NCBI RefSeq assembly: GCF_014697615.1
Contig: NZ_JACJSD010000005.1
Location: 124,001-188,000, forward strand
Direction: 5' to 3'
Length of the DNA stretch: 64,000 bases
DNA from: Nostoc sp. FACHB-280
GTDB lineage: Bacteria; Cyanobacteriota; Cyanobacteriia; Cyanobacteriales; Nostocaceae
Numbering within the stretch: the stretch's first letter is position 1; every line of letters begins with the position of its first letter. The translations under genes were made by a program, and so were the position numbers. Positions 45,901-54,817 of this stretch are shown here, piece by piece. The notes under the pieces are model-generated. The model worked only from the letters and a program-made list of their open reading frames with translations. It ran no database searches and was not told where the DNA came from.

Positions 45901-46959
45901 GATGGAATTGCGATTTTAAGTGGCAATGTCTACACTTATCTCAATCAAGCTCATGTGGAAATGTTTGGCTATACTAATCCAGAAGAACTAATTGGTAAGA
46001 ATTGGTCAGAAATTTACGAACCACAAGAAATTCAACGTTTTCAAAGCGAAATTTTTCCCGCTTTAATGCAGCAGAAACATTGGCGGGGAGAAACGATCGC
46101 CAAACGCAAAGATGGAAGTTACTTTGCGGAAGAAGTATCCTTAACGATTTCTGAGCAAGGTGATTTAATTTGTGTCTGTCGGGATATTAGCGATCGCAAA
46201 AAAGCTGAGGCAGATATTTGCAAAGCATTAGTTAAAGAAAAAGAACTCAGCGAGTTAAAATCTCGGTTTATTTCCATGACCTCCCACGAGTTCCGTACTC
46301 CTTTAGCTGTAATTGCATCTTCTGCTGGTATCTTAAAAAGCTTCAGCCATAAACTTGATGAACAACAAAAGCAAAAACATCTCCAGTGTATTCAAACCTA
46401 TGTCCAGCATACTACGCAACTTTTAGATGATATTTTGCTGATTAATAAAGCTGAAGCTGGTAAATTAGCTTTTGATCCAAATTATCTCGATTTAGTCAAT
46501 TTCTGTCATACCTTAGTAGAAGAAATTCAACTCAGTTCTCCGGAACATAATTTAGTTTTTTGTCAGCCACCTCAACATAGCCTGTCAGATGGTGGGCAAG
46601 TCATGGCTTATATGGATAAAAAACTGCTGCGACAAATTTTAAGCAACTTGCTTTCTAATGCAGTTAAATACTCACCCAATCACAGTTATATTCAAATTTA
46701 TTTATTAATTCAAAATCAAAACGCTGTATTCCTCATTCAAGATGAAGGTATCGGCATTTCCCCAGAAGAACAGCAAAACTTGTTTGAGCCATTTTTTCGA
46801 GCTAGTAATGTGGGCAATGTTCCCGGTACAGGATTGGGCTTGGCAATCGTTCATAAGTGTGTAGACCTACATCAAGGCAGAGTTACCATCGCCAGTCAAG
46901 TCGGAGTTGGGACAACATTTAGAGTAGAACTACCATTGGTAGTTAAATCAGTAAATTAA
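42913..46959 (+). CDS. Sensor histidine kinase: CBS pair-PAS-GAF-PAS-HisKA-HATPase
   Basis: 1348 residues. A CBS pair (about 12-165: CVLVVDDSQLVGILTQRDLI and ICHLPVIGEQGELIGLVTP) opens the protein, a nucleotide-sensing module. About four PAS units (180-310, 320-430, 435-550, 570-685), one GAF (about 690-830, no bilin Cys motif), two more PAS (about 860-985 and 990-1105), HisKA with His1125 (MTSHEFRTPLAVI), HATPase about 1220-1345 (GTGLGLAIVHKCVD). No receiver of its own, so it must pass phosphate to a separate regulator. The REC proteins just downstream are obvious candidates. Soluble. Confidence 0.93.
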   Translation: MLLNYHSPDNLHQTIVRQPLTVNSKMRLLDVIALINEAQANFRDFPNRNNSLSNNFSKDINNIASQVASCVLVVDDSQLVGILTQRDLIKMAAERKDLESISVAEVMTRELVTLKIEDFKDVFTALNLLRQHRICHLPVIGEQGELIGLVTPTSLLAVTIQQAGLYNYARVKLAERQRIEAELRLERNFISTIFNLTDALVVVLDSQGRVVRFNHTCEQATGYAFEVAQGKSVWDVLMLPDIQECLKNIFQNLAAKEFPQRYEAILINQDGDRRLISWSNKVLLNNDDQIHYIVCTGIDITESRQAQEELQQAKEQLQTVLDAVPGFVSWVSADGYYLGVNRHLAESFNLTADDFVGQELGFLQNSPQFTEFMHDFLHRQDVADSSVVDTQINGFTRKYLVIAQKYQQKTAAVAVGIDITERKQAEMALAESEAMLRSVLKSTPSMVRVVNAEGKISFINQTTPHLSLGEVIGTSIDDYVLPEDCEIQRSALEKVFAQGEVVSYETRALDTQTNLKYYHSQIGPIWHNQKVTGAVIITNDITEQQAALRERKQAEAALRESEQKFRLLTENIKSTFWITEIKNELSQIIYVSPAFAEIWGRSAEEVYHSFEIFINSIHPVDRQKFIANNYQRMQSAFDEEYRIIRPDGAIRWIRSRAFPIRNEQGKVYRITGISEDITERKQTEIALQSLIESTASTTGQDFFPALVEHISSTLDVRHTLVSQLIDGKVHTLGSWSDGKLQPNISYDPTSTPCELVIKRGYYYCPGGIQQQFPGAAKWTKIQAESLMGVILSDDFGNPIGLLCIIDDKRIPDPHKFEGILRVFAARASAELQRQRAQEALQQLNRDLEARVEQRTLELQKNEAELRAIFNQAAVGIKLETLDGQLLKVNQKLCEVLGYSQAELMNKTFRDLTYADDILHHQQNLQKLISGEIETFSIEKRCLHKNGHPIWINLTVSLIRDVVGKPIYSVGIVKDIRNQKQAEEDLKRQFAAVEAAIDGIAILSGNVYTYLNQAHVEMFGYTNPEELIGKNWSEIYEPQEIQRFQSEIFPALMQQKHWRGETIAKRKDGSYFAEEVSLTISEQGDLICVCRDISDRKKAEADICKALVKEKELSELKSRFISMTSHEFRTPLAVIASSAGILKSFSHKLDEQQKQKHLQCIQTYVQHTTQLLDDILLINKAEAGKLAFDPNYLDLVNFCHTLVEEIQLSSPEHNLVFCQPPQHSLSDGGQVMAYMDKKLLRQILSNLLSNAVKYSPNHSYIQIYLLIQNQNAVFLIQDEGIGISPEEQQNLFEPFFRASNVGNVPGTGLGLAIVHKCVDLHQGRVTIASQVGVGTTFRVELPLVVKSVN

Positions 46960-47129
46960 ATTATACCTGATGTTATTAATTGATACTTTTTGGGAAAGAT
47001 AAATACAGAGGTTCTATGTGGAAATAAGTCTATGTGAGCTAACTCCTGGACTTAGCAAACTTCCTAGTAGCGTTTCTTCTGGATAGATGAATATGGGGCA
47101 AATTTTTAGATAATTGCTTAACAAGATTA

Positions 47130-47864
47130 ATGACCAAAAAAATATTAGTAATTGAAGATGAAGTTCAAATCTGCTCGAACATTCAGCAGATTTTAGGATT
47201 GTCTGATTTTCAGACTATTAGTGCTAATAATGGTTTAGATGGATTACGCCTAGCTAAATCAGAAAAACCAGATTTGATATGTTGTGATATTATGATGCCC
47301 GATTTGGATGGCTATGGCGTACTTAAAGCCTTACGCGAAGACTCTGAAACTGATTCTATCCCCGTAATTTTACTGACTGCAAAAGTTGAGCGCAGTGATT
47401 TACGTTATGGTATGGAGTTAGGAGCAGATGATTACATCACAAAGCCTTTTTCTCCAGAAGAACTGTTGAAGGCAATTCAGATGAGGCTGGCACGGGTAGC
47501 AAAACCTACCTTGATGAAACAAAAGTATGAAAAAGAACGTCAACAAAATATCAAACTTAAACAAGAAATTCAAGTTAGTCAGCAAAAGTTAGAAGAAACT
47601 AAGCAATTAGCTGATATGCGAAATGAGGTTTTAGAAAAGCTGTTGCAAGATTTAAGCAATCCACTTTCTAATATTAATATGGCGGTGCATATGCTCAAGC
47701 AGGTGCAATCCGAAAATGACCGCGATCGCTACTTGAAGATTTTACAAGAAGAGTATGATCGAGAAATTATGCTTTTAAATGAAATGAAAAATTTACAAGC
47801 ATTATTAACTCCAGAAAATGCCAAAATTTTGCAGAAGTTTAATTTATTGCATCACAGTAAATAG
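47130..47864 (+). CDS. Response regulator with degenerate DHp-like helix
   Basis: 244 residues. Full receiver domain (Asp53 in LICCDIMMPDLDG, Lys in YITKPFSP). A coiled coil (about 130-165) and a helix with LLQDLSNPLSNINMAVHMLK (about 171-190) follow. The latter matches the HisKA H box except that the phosphorylated His is Gln173, and no HATPase domain follows. It looks like a decayed or repurposed REC-kinase, closely related in its receiver to the next gene, with which it is in series. Confidence 0.88.
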   Translation: MTKKILVIEDEVQICSNIQQILGLSDFQTISANNGLDGLRLAKSEKPDLICCDIMMPDLDGYGVLKALREDSETDSIPVILLTAKVERSDLRYGMELGADDYITKPFSPEELLKAIQMRLARVAKPTLMKQKYEKERQQNIKLKQEIQVSQQKLEETKQLADMRNEVLEKLLQDLSNPLSNINMAVHMLKQVQSENDRDRYLKILQEEYDREIMLLNEMKNLQALLTPENAKILQKFNLLHHSK

Positions 47865-47970
47865 TAGCTTAAAACTTAGCTACTTTAGTTTATTCAGTAT
47901 ATATTTTTAATGTTATCAGGGTTGTCATTCTATTCCCAAAAACAATAATTTATCTTTTTAATTCCTTTAG

Positions 47971-49065
47971 ATGAACACAATTTTGATTATAGAAGACGAA
48001 CCCCAAGTTCGAGAGAATATTTTGGAAATTTTACAACTTTCCAACTTTGAAACCTTGGCTGCACCGAACGGTAAGATAGGATTAGAAATTGCCCAAACAC
48101 AATTACCAGATTTAATTATCTGCGACATTATGATGCCTGAGTTAGATGGCTATAGTGTGCTGTCGGCGCTGCGTCAAAATGAAGCAACTATTAATATTCC
48201 TTTAATATTTGTGACAGCAAAAGCAGAACGTTCAGATTTTCGTCTGGGAATGGATTTTGGGGCTGATGACTATTTAACTAAACCCTTTACTCCCGAAGAA
48301 TTATTGAATGCAATTGCTGTAAGGCTGAACAAAAAAGCTGTGGTTGAACGTCAATCACAAGCCAAACTAGATGAGTTACGGATGAATATTATCCACTCAT
48401 TACCCCATGAAATTAATACGCCTTTAAATGGCATTATCGGTATGACTCAATTGTTAATTGAGCATTCAGATATGATTGATGAATCGGAAGAAATTGAAAT
48501 TGTTGAATCTATTTATACATCAGCTAATCGATTACATCGACTAGCACAAAGATTTTTACTGTATAGTAATTTGGAATTAGTCGCCAGAAATCCTGAAAAG
48601 GTGCGACAAATTCAAGAAGAAATAGATAACTGCTTGAGTAAAACAATAATTAGAGATGTTTGCTTTCAAAAAGCAAAAGCAACAAGTAGAGAAAAAGATT
48701 TAAAGTTGGAATTAACCGAATCGCTGGTGAGACTTCCCCAAGAAAAATTGAGTCTTATCATTGAAGAACTTATAGATAATGCCTTGAAATTTTCCCTACC
48801 TAGTAATGAAGTAAAAGTATTGAGTCAGGTCAATGGTTATAAATATAAATTAGATGTTATTGATCATGGTAAAGGAATGACATCTGAAGAAATCGAGAAA
48901 ATTGGAGCATTAATTCAATTTAATCGCAAGTTATATGAACAGCAAGGTTCTGGTTTAGGATTAGCTATTGTACAGCATATTGTGAAATTGTACCAAGGTG
49001 AATTTTTCATTAATAGTACTCCCGGTCAAGGAACTGTGATTAGTGTTGTTTTACCTTGTTTATGA
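47971..49065 (+). CDS. Response regulator-histidine kinase (REC-HisKA-HATPase)
   Basis: 364 residues. Receiver 1-120 with Asp52 (LIICDIMMPELDG) and YLTKPFTP, HisKA with His146 (SLPHEINTPLNGIIGM), HATPase about 240-362 with NALKFS, DHGKGM and GSGLGLAIVQHI. Receiver sequence is similar to the preceding gene, consistent with duplication and then loss of kinase function in one copy. Probably in a series with the 42913 kinase. Confidence 0.92.
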   Translation: MNTILIIEDEPQVRENILEILQLSNFETLAAPNGKIGLEIAQTQLPDLIICDIMMPELDGYSVLSALRQNEATINIPLIFVTAKAERSDFRLGMDFGADDYLTKPFTPEELLNAIAVRLNKKAVVERQSQAKLDELRMNIIHSLPHEINTPLNGIIGMTQLLIEHSDMIDESEEIEIVESIYTSANRLHRLAQRFLLYSNLELVARNPEKVRQIQEEIDNCLSKTIIRDVCFQKAKATSREKDLKLELTESLVRLPQEKLSLIIEELIDNALKFSLPSNEVKVLSQVNGYKYKLDVIDHGKGMTSEEIEKIGALIQFNRKLYEQQGSGLGLAIVQHIVKLYQGEFFINSTPGQGTVISVVLPCL

Positions 49066-49964
49066 CTTGTCAGTAGGAGCAGACAAATATCTGCTCCTAC
49101 TATTTAATGATTATTTTTTGGTAATTTTAAGAAGGAAGATTGTTTTAATATTAGCGTTAAGAAGTTTTACAAAAACTAAGGATGTCTGCACGTCAGTTTC
49201 CTTAGCCTGCAATTTAATAATCATTGGTGAAATATTTACTTGTTGCTATTTAGGAATATTAGCTAGTAAAATTGCTATTTATAAAATTGATGTAATTAAT
49301 AATCTTTGGCAATTATTTTCCAATGATATGAAATAGTTAAAGCTCCTAAAAAAATTTAGGAGCAGTTTACCCCCTACATCAAATTCAGAAATACTTATGG
49401 CTGCAACTGTTAAAGTGACATTGTAGTTGTATGTATAGATGCTATCCGAGTAAAACTACGACAACACTTTCAGTATAGAAGTAAGTGTTTGTCCTGAATC
49501 CTCAACTTCCCAATCAGGAATTATGCACATAGGGGGTAAATTAGACAAGGGGGACAAGGAAGGTAAGGGAATATAGAAGTCTTGTTGAGTAAACCTTGAT
49601 TATTTAGACCGCAGAGTCAGCAGATTAAAGCCAAAATGATGTAAGCAGTATCTCAGATGCTTTGCCGATAAACTTGCGTATATTTGCCTGTATACTTCTA
49701 GTGGTGTCCGTAGTTGCTGCACAAATTACATTCACTTACACCCATTTTTAACAGACAATGTTTGTGTATAAGTCCTGCTAGAGATAAGGCATATTTAAGC
49801 TTGCTCTATCAAGCAAACAGATGTATCTTAAAAATGTCTGCTAAATAAAGTCATAGCTAAAACAATCTGAGGCACTTTGTCTTATGAGCTTAATTTTTTG
49901 AGATTAAGCTTTTTTGGGCTGTGCTGAGTAGTGTGGATCATTTGGTTAGGAAATTTTAGAAGTT
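49066..49964. other. Long AT-rich spacer
   Basis: About 900 bases. Apart from the hairpin at its left end it holds a GACAAGGGGGACAAGG-type dispersed repeat near 49543. A 97-codon plus-strand frame (49043-49336) overlaps the previous gene's 3' end and has no convincing features. The right part should hold the promoter of the 607-residue regulator. Confidence 0.5.
49072..49101 (+). terminator. Hairpin after the REC-kinase gene
   Basis: AGTAGGAGCAGA and its perfect complement around six bases begin 7 bases after the stop codon. Only an AT-rich, not a pure T, stretch follows, so it may be a moderate terminator. Confidence 0.65.
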
Positions 49965-51788
49965 GTGAAAATTCTGCTGGTAGAGGATGATTTACCAACT
50001 GCAACCGTACTGAGTGAGGTTCTCAAGACGGAATGTTATGCAGTTGAACTGGCAACAGATGGTCAAAATGGATTAGCTTTAGCAACCTTGTCCAATTTTG
50101 ACTTGATATTGTTAGACCTGCTGATACCCAAACTAGATGGAATTAAACTTTGCCGTCAACTCCGCGCTCAAGGGATGCAAAAACCGATTCTGTTGCTAAC
50201 CGCGAAAGACCACAGTAATGATGTGGTCACAGGATTGGATGCAGGTGCAGATGATTACGTCACAAAACCTTACGATATCTCAGAGTTGTTAGCCAGAATA
50301 CGAGCATTGTTGCGGCGTGGACAAACAGAACTGACACCAAGTTTACTGCGTTGGGGAAATCTCTGCATTAACACCACCTCGGCAGCAGTGACATATCAAG
50401 GTAAGCCGATATCATTAAGTCCCAAGGAATATAGTTTGCTAGGGCTATTTTTGCGTCATCCACAGCGCGTATTTAGTCGCAGTGAGATTATTGACCGTCT
50501 TTGGTCAATAGATACCTCACCCAGTGAAGGCGCTGTAACTAATTTGATTAAAGACTTGCGACACAAGCTGAAAATAGCCGGAATGTCTGCGGAATTATTA
50601 GAGACAGTTTATGGTTTGGGCTATCGGCTCAAGACTGTGCCACTAACTCAGCAGACAGACACAACAGTAACAGCAAAACGGCAAACTGCGATCGCTTCTA
50701 TCAAGAAAACCATAGAACGCTACAAAGATACATTTACCGAACGAGTTAGTTTGCTAGAACAAGCCGCACAAGCCTTACATCAAGGAAAATTATCATCTGA
50801 ACTACGGCAGCAAACCAGTCAAGAAGCCCATAAACTAGCAGGTACATTAAGTTCTTTTGGCTATAGCACAGGCTCAAAGTTAGCTCAGTCTATTGAACAT
50901 TTGCTGATTCAGGATAAAAATCTCACCTCGCAGGATGCTGTGAAACTATCACAATTAATTGCTCAAATCAAAGAAACACTAACTCAACCACCAACATTCA
51001 GCACCCTTGACCAATTTGCAAATATCCAACTTCCTCTCGTGCTGGCTATCAATGATCAATCTTTTAATCACCAACTCAAAACCGAAGCTGTGAATTGGGG
51101 AATGCAGATAGAAGTAGCCATGAATTGGGAGAGTATTCAACATCAAGTTTCACAACTGCCCAAGGTGATTCTGCTTTATTTAAATGAGCAAGCATCAATG
51201 CCAAAGAGTTTACAACTGCTGAATAAACTCAAACAACAATTTCCCAAAATACCAATTTTTGTTATAGCAGAGCAAGACAACTTCACGCAGCGAGTTGCTG
51301 TAGCTCGTGCTGGTGTCCAAGGATTTCTCACCAAACCCAACACTACTGAAGTTTTTCAGGTCATTACTCAAGTTTTACCCAAAACTCCAGCTAATTCAGC
51401 TAAGGTGATGATTTTAGACGATGATCCGATGATGCTGGAAATATTGAGCAATATACTGCTATCTTGGGGGTTAAAAGTCGAGACATTGCAAAATCCGCAA
51501 AAATTTTGGGAAGTACTGGTTTCAACTCAACCTGATTTATTAATGATTGATTTAGAAATGCCGACATATAGTGGTATGGACTTGTGTCGGGTAGTGAGAC
51601 AAGATCCTCATTGGGGAAATTTGCCAATTTTAGTAGTCACGGCCCATACAGATATGAAATCAGTTCAACAGGTATTGGCAGCAGGGGCTGATGATTTTAT
51701 TGGTAAGCCTGTAGTGGGAACAGATTTAATCCATCGTGTTATGAGCAGAATTGACCGTTATCGTGTACAGCAAAAACTCTCAACTTAA
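49965..51788 (+). CDS. Multi-domain response regulator: REC-wHTH-HPt-degenerate REC-REC
   Basis: 607 residues with a GTG start. OmpR-type receiver 1-118 (Asp51, YVTKPYD), winged-helix DNA-binding domain about 125-222 (ISLSPKEYSLLGLFLRHPQR, VTNLIKDLRHKL), HPt about 245-340 with His289 in AHKLAGTLSSFGY, a receiver-like domain about 355-472 where the Asp position is Tyr405 but FLTKPN is kept, and a normal receiver about 478-605 (Asp529 in LLMIDLEMP). This joins DNA-binding output with a phosphotransfer module in one chain, so phosphate could enter at either intact receiver and be shared through His289. Confidence 0.92.
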   Translation: MKILLVEDDLPTATVLSEVLKTECYAVELATDGQNGLALATLSNFDLILLDLLIPKLDGIKLCRQLRAQGMQKPILLLTAKDHSNDVVTGLDAGADDYVTKPYDISELLARIRALLRRGQTELTPSLLRWGNLCINTTSAAVTYQGKPISLSPKEYSLLGLFLRHPQRVFSRSEIIDRLWSIDTSPSEGAVTNLIKDLRHKLKIAGMSAELLETVYGLGYRLKTVPLTQQTDTTVTAKRQTAIASIKKTIERYKDTFTERVSLLEQAAQALHQGKLSSELRQQTSQEAHKLAGTLSSFGYSTGSKLAQSIEHLLIQDKNLTSQDAVKLSQLIAQIKETLTQPPTFSTLDQFANIQLPLVLAINDQSFNHQLKTEAVNWGMQIEVAMNWESIQHQVSQLPKVILLYLNEQASMPKSLQLLNKLKQQFPKIPIFVIAEQDNFTQRVAVARAGVQGFLTKPNTTEVFQVITQVLPKTPANSAKVMILDDDPMMLEILSNILLSWGLKVETLQNPQKFWEVLVSTQPDLLMIDLEMPTYSGMDLCRVVRQDPHWGNLPILVVTAHTDMKSVQQVLAAGADDFIGKPVVGTDLIHRVMSRIDRYRVQQKLST

Positions 51789-51890
51789 CTACCCTACACC
51801 GATATTAATCGCCTGACTACCCAAGCGATCGCATTCCAAAAACCTTAACCAATTTATTGATTTCACTTTGCCAATAACAGTAACAGAACA

Positions 51891-52268
51891 ATGAGCAAAC
51901 GCATTCTTGTCATCGATGATGAAGAATCACTTCGAGACCTAGCCTGCACATGCTTAGAAGATTTAGGCGGCTGGGAGACAATACCCGCCCCATCAGGTGA
52001 TAAAGGACTTTTACAGGTTCAAAATGAAATTGTAGATGCCATTTTACTGGATGTGTCTATGCCTGATATGGATGGGTTTCAATTTTACGAGCAAATCAAA
52101 GCCAATCCCAAAACTCATAAAATTCCAATAATTTTGCTCACAGCCAAAGTCTTACCCGATGATTACAAACGTTTTGCTCAATTAGATATAGCAGGTATCA
52201 TCAATAAACCATTTAATCCCATACTAATTTGTGAGCAAATCGCTCAAATGCTTGCCTGGAAAGCGTAA
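51891..52268 (+). CDS. Single-domain response regulator (CheY-like)
   Basis: 125 residues, receiver only. IDDEESLRDLACTCLEDLGG gives the acidic pair, Asp in ILLDVSMPDMDG, Thr in ILLTAK and Lys in INKPFNP. No output domain. Typical shuttle in a phosphorelay or target-binding CheY. It lies between the multidomain regulator and another receiver. Confidence 0.93.
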   Translation: MSKRILVIDDEESLRDLACTCLEDLGGWETIPAPSGDKGLLQVQNEIVDAILLDVSMPDMDGFQFYEQIKANPKTHKIPIILLTAKVLPDDYKRFAQLDIAGIINKPFNPILICEQIAQMLAWKA

Positions 52269-52378
52269 TGAGATAATGGGGAGTGAGTGAACATCATCAA
52301 TGAGCATTGACACTCTTATCAGTTTCTTATTTTCTTGATTTAAGCTGAATTCATCACTATTTATCCAGTGTTTTCAGC

Positions 52379-52783
52379 ATGACAATCAAGACAATATTGT
52401 TGATTGATGATGAACCAACTATTCGAGAACTTGTACAAATTTGTTTACACGATTTGGTGGGATGGAAAGTCATAACTGCTGCTTCAGCTCAAGCCGCTCT
52501 TCAACAGCTAGAGATAGAGTCTCCTGATGCTATCCTGCTTGATGTTGTTATGCCAGGTATGGACTTTACCACATTTCTGTATAGATTCCGCGAAAGACAT
52601 TCAACCAAATTAATTCCAGTAATATTGTTGAGTGTAATTGCCGATTGGTTTACCTCACAACAACTTCAGCAACTTGGTGTAGTGAAAGCCATTGCTAAAC
52701 CCTTTAATCCCCTAACTTTGCCTGAGCAAATTATTTGCGCTTTAGGCTGGAGTGTACAGCCTGAATGTGAATCTGTTCTTTAA
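52379..52783 (+). CDS. Single-domain response regulator (CheY-like)
   Basis: 134 residues, receiver only with Asp in ILLDVVMPGMD, Ser in VILLSV and Lys in IAKPFNP. Its opening (LIDDEPTIRELVQICLHDLVGW) parallels the previous gene, so the pair is likely a duplication that has since diverged. The AAA protein starts 174 bases downstream. Confidence 0.92.
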   Translation: MTIKTILLIDDEPTIRELVQICLHDLVGWKVITAASAQAALQQLEIESPDAILLDVVMPGMDFTTFLYRFRERHSTKLIPVILLSVIADWFTSQQLQQLGVVKAIAKPFNPLTLPEQIICALGWSVQPECESVL

Positions 52784-52957
52784 ATAATAGATAAGCTTTT
52801 TATTTTATCATATTTTGCTATCTCAGATATTGTGAACTAAATCACACTTAATTTGCTAAATAACTCTTGACAATGAGATAAAGCAAACCAAAATAAATAC
52901 TAGTTTCCCTCTAATTCTCGGCATAAATAAACCATCGCAATTTATCCACTAGATTTT

Positions 52958-54409
52958 ATGTACGCCCAAAATTTTGCTACGAAAAACATGAATTTACAGC
53001 AACATAAAACTAAGAGAAGAAGAGGCGTTGTACTCACTTCCACAGGTATACAGCGTTTACAAGAAGCAATTATATCTTGGGAAATTCTCAAAAACCAGGG
53101 ATATCGTTTAACTCTAGAGGAACTTAGCAAACAGGTAAACATTTCTACGAAAACTTTAAGCCGCTTGTGGTCTTTGAGTAAAGGCGTAGATCAAAAAACT
53201 CTCAAATTATGCTTTAGTGCCTTTAATCTCAAACTACGAGAAGAAGATTACACCGTTTTAAATGGGGAAAATGAAACAAAAATATTAGATGTTGTGTCAA
53301 AAAAATCATTTCTACAAAAAGATAACTTGCCTCAATTATCTCATGACCAAATAGAACAATATTGGTCATATCCAAACGGCCCTATAACTTTAGATTCTCC
53401 GTTGTATATTGAACGTCCACCAATAGAAGAACTGGTTTGTCGAGAAATCACTCGACCAGGTTGTGTGATTCGGATTCGCGCTCCAAGACAGATGGGTAAA
53501 AGTTCTTTAGTATTACGTCTTTTAGCTTTTGCGAATCTCAAAAAATATCGGACTGTTAATATTAATTGCCATCAAATTGATCACCATTGTTTGACTGATT
53601 TAAATAAACTGTTGCGTTGTCTGTGCTGGAAAATTGCCCAACAATTAGAAATTGAGCCTAACTTAGATGATGAATGGGATGAAGAGGTTGGTTATAAATT
53701 AAGCTGTAGTTTCTACTTGCAAAAGTATATCCTGCAACAGAGTAATCACCCCATAGTTTTGGTATTGAATGACGTTGATCGCTTTTTTGATTATCCTCAC
53801 ATTGCTCAAGAATTTTTTGCTTTGTTGCGTTCTTGGTGTGAGGAAGCACGTCAAAATCAGGCTTGGCAAAAGCTGAGATTAGTAGTGGTATATTCTACAG
53901 AGCAATATGTTTCTCTAGATATTAATCGTTCCCCATTTAATATTGGCTTACCTATACGCCTTATTGAATTTACGCAAACCCAGGTAGAAGATTTAGCCAG
54001 AAGATATGAGTTAGATTGGAGTTCTGGTGAAGAATCTATTCAATTAATGTCTTTGGTTGGTGGTCATCCAGCCTTGATTCAACTGGCTTTGTATCATCTA
54101 GCTTCTGGTATAGTTACTTTACAAGAATTGATTACAGATGCGATCGCCAACGGTGGGATATATCGCCATCACCTCTGGCGACACTGGATTAAGCTACAAG
54201 ACAATCCTCACTTAGTGGAAAAATATACTGATATTGTCACAGCAACAGGAAGCATTTCTGTTGACCCTGTGGATGCTTATAAACTCGAAAGTTTAGGATT
54301 GATTTGTTTTGATGGCGATCGCATCCTACCTCGTTGCGAACTTTACCGTAATTATTTTCAAAAACAGCTAAGTATAAAATATGGTATAACCTCACCATTG
54401 CTTAAATAA
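52958..54409 (+). CDS. HTH-AAA-like ATPase
   Basis: 483 residues (an ATG at 52988 could be the true start). A basic lead is followed by a helix-turn-helix-like domain (about 55-95: LTLEELSKQVNISTKTLSRL and the GVDQKTLKLCFSAFNLK pattern shared by cyanobacterial AAA and WD-repeat proteins). The ATPase is of the AAA-like PF14516 type, with Walker A APRQMGKSSL (about 178-187) and Walker B IVLVLNDVDRFF. A winged C-terminal part covers about 400-475. Such proteins often have sensor or effector roles, though most are uncharacterised. Its place beside two CheY-like receivers suggests a signal output (inference). Confidence 0.82.
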   Translation: MYAQNFATKNMNLQQHKTKRRRGVVLTSTGIQRLQEAIISWEILKNQGYRLTLEELSKQVNISTKTLSRLWSLSKGVDQKTLKLCFSAFNLKLREEDYTVLNGENETKILDVVSKKSFLQKDNLPQLSHDQIEQYWSYPNGPITLDSPLYIERPPIEELVCREITRPGCVIRIRAPRQMGKSSLVLRLLAFANLKKYRTVNINCHQIDHHCLTDLNKLLRCLCWKIAQQLEIEPNLDDEWDEEVGYKLSCSFYLQKYILQQSNHPIVLVLNDVDRFFDYPHIAQEFFALLRSWCEEARQNQAWQKLRLVVVYSTEQYVSLDINRSPFNIGLPIRLIEFTQTQVEDLARRYELDWSSGEESIQLMSLVGGHPALIQLALYHLASGIVTLQELITDAIANGGIYRHHLWRHWIKLQDNPHLVEKYTDIVTATGSISVDPVDAYKLESLGLICFDGDRILPRCELYRNYFQKQLSIKYGITSPLLK

Positions 54410-54413
54410 GTAA

Positions 54414-54513
54414 GAGATGATTTATAAAGTAAAAATAGAATTTCCTGTATTTACTTTATAAATGGTCTCTTACAGCAGAATAAATAAGAACAGCTAAGGA
54501 GTCTTAGCTGTTC
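54414..54513 (+). terminator. Two hairpins after the AAA gene
   Basis: First, TTTATAAAGTAAA (54421-54433) pairs perfectly with TTTACTTTATAAA (54450-54462). Second, GAACAGCTAAG and CTTAGCTGTTC (54488-54513) enclose four bases. No clear T-run follows either. The rest of the 54410-54817 spacer is AT-rich and has no gene. Confidence 0.55.
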
Positions 54514-54817
54514 CGGCTTAAAGGTTCTATTATTTGCAGGTTAATAAATGCTTAGGCAGAATGCCCTCTTTCGCCAGAAAGATTAATTCATCTGGTTAGA
54601 TATTAATCAACTTAGAGCGGGTTGCTGAGATTACTAACCCGTAGAGATGGAATTTGACCTTATGGTACAGAGTATTGAATTGATTAATTTAATTTATATT
54701 CGTAAAAACATTTAATTATTACAAAACATTACAAGATTTGTCATAATATTGGGTTTGCAACCATCTTTTAGCACCTGAATTTTTTTAGGTGTCAACTTTA
54801 TTTGCCTGAAAAAACCC

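Noticed and set aside
49043-49336. 97-codon plus-strand frame
   Set aside because: Begins inside the previous gene, crosses its terminator hairpin, and looks like chance hydrophobic AT-rich sequence.
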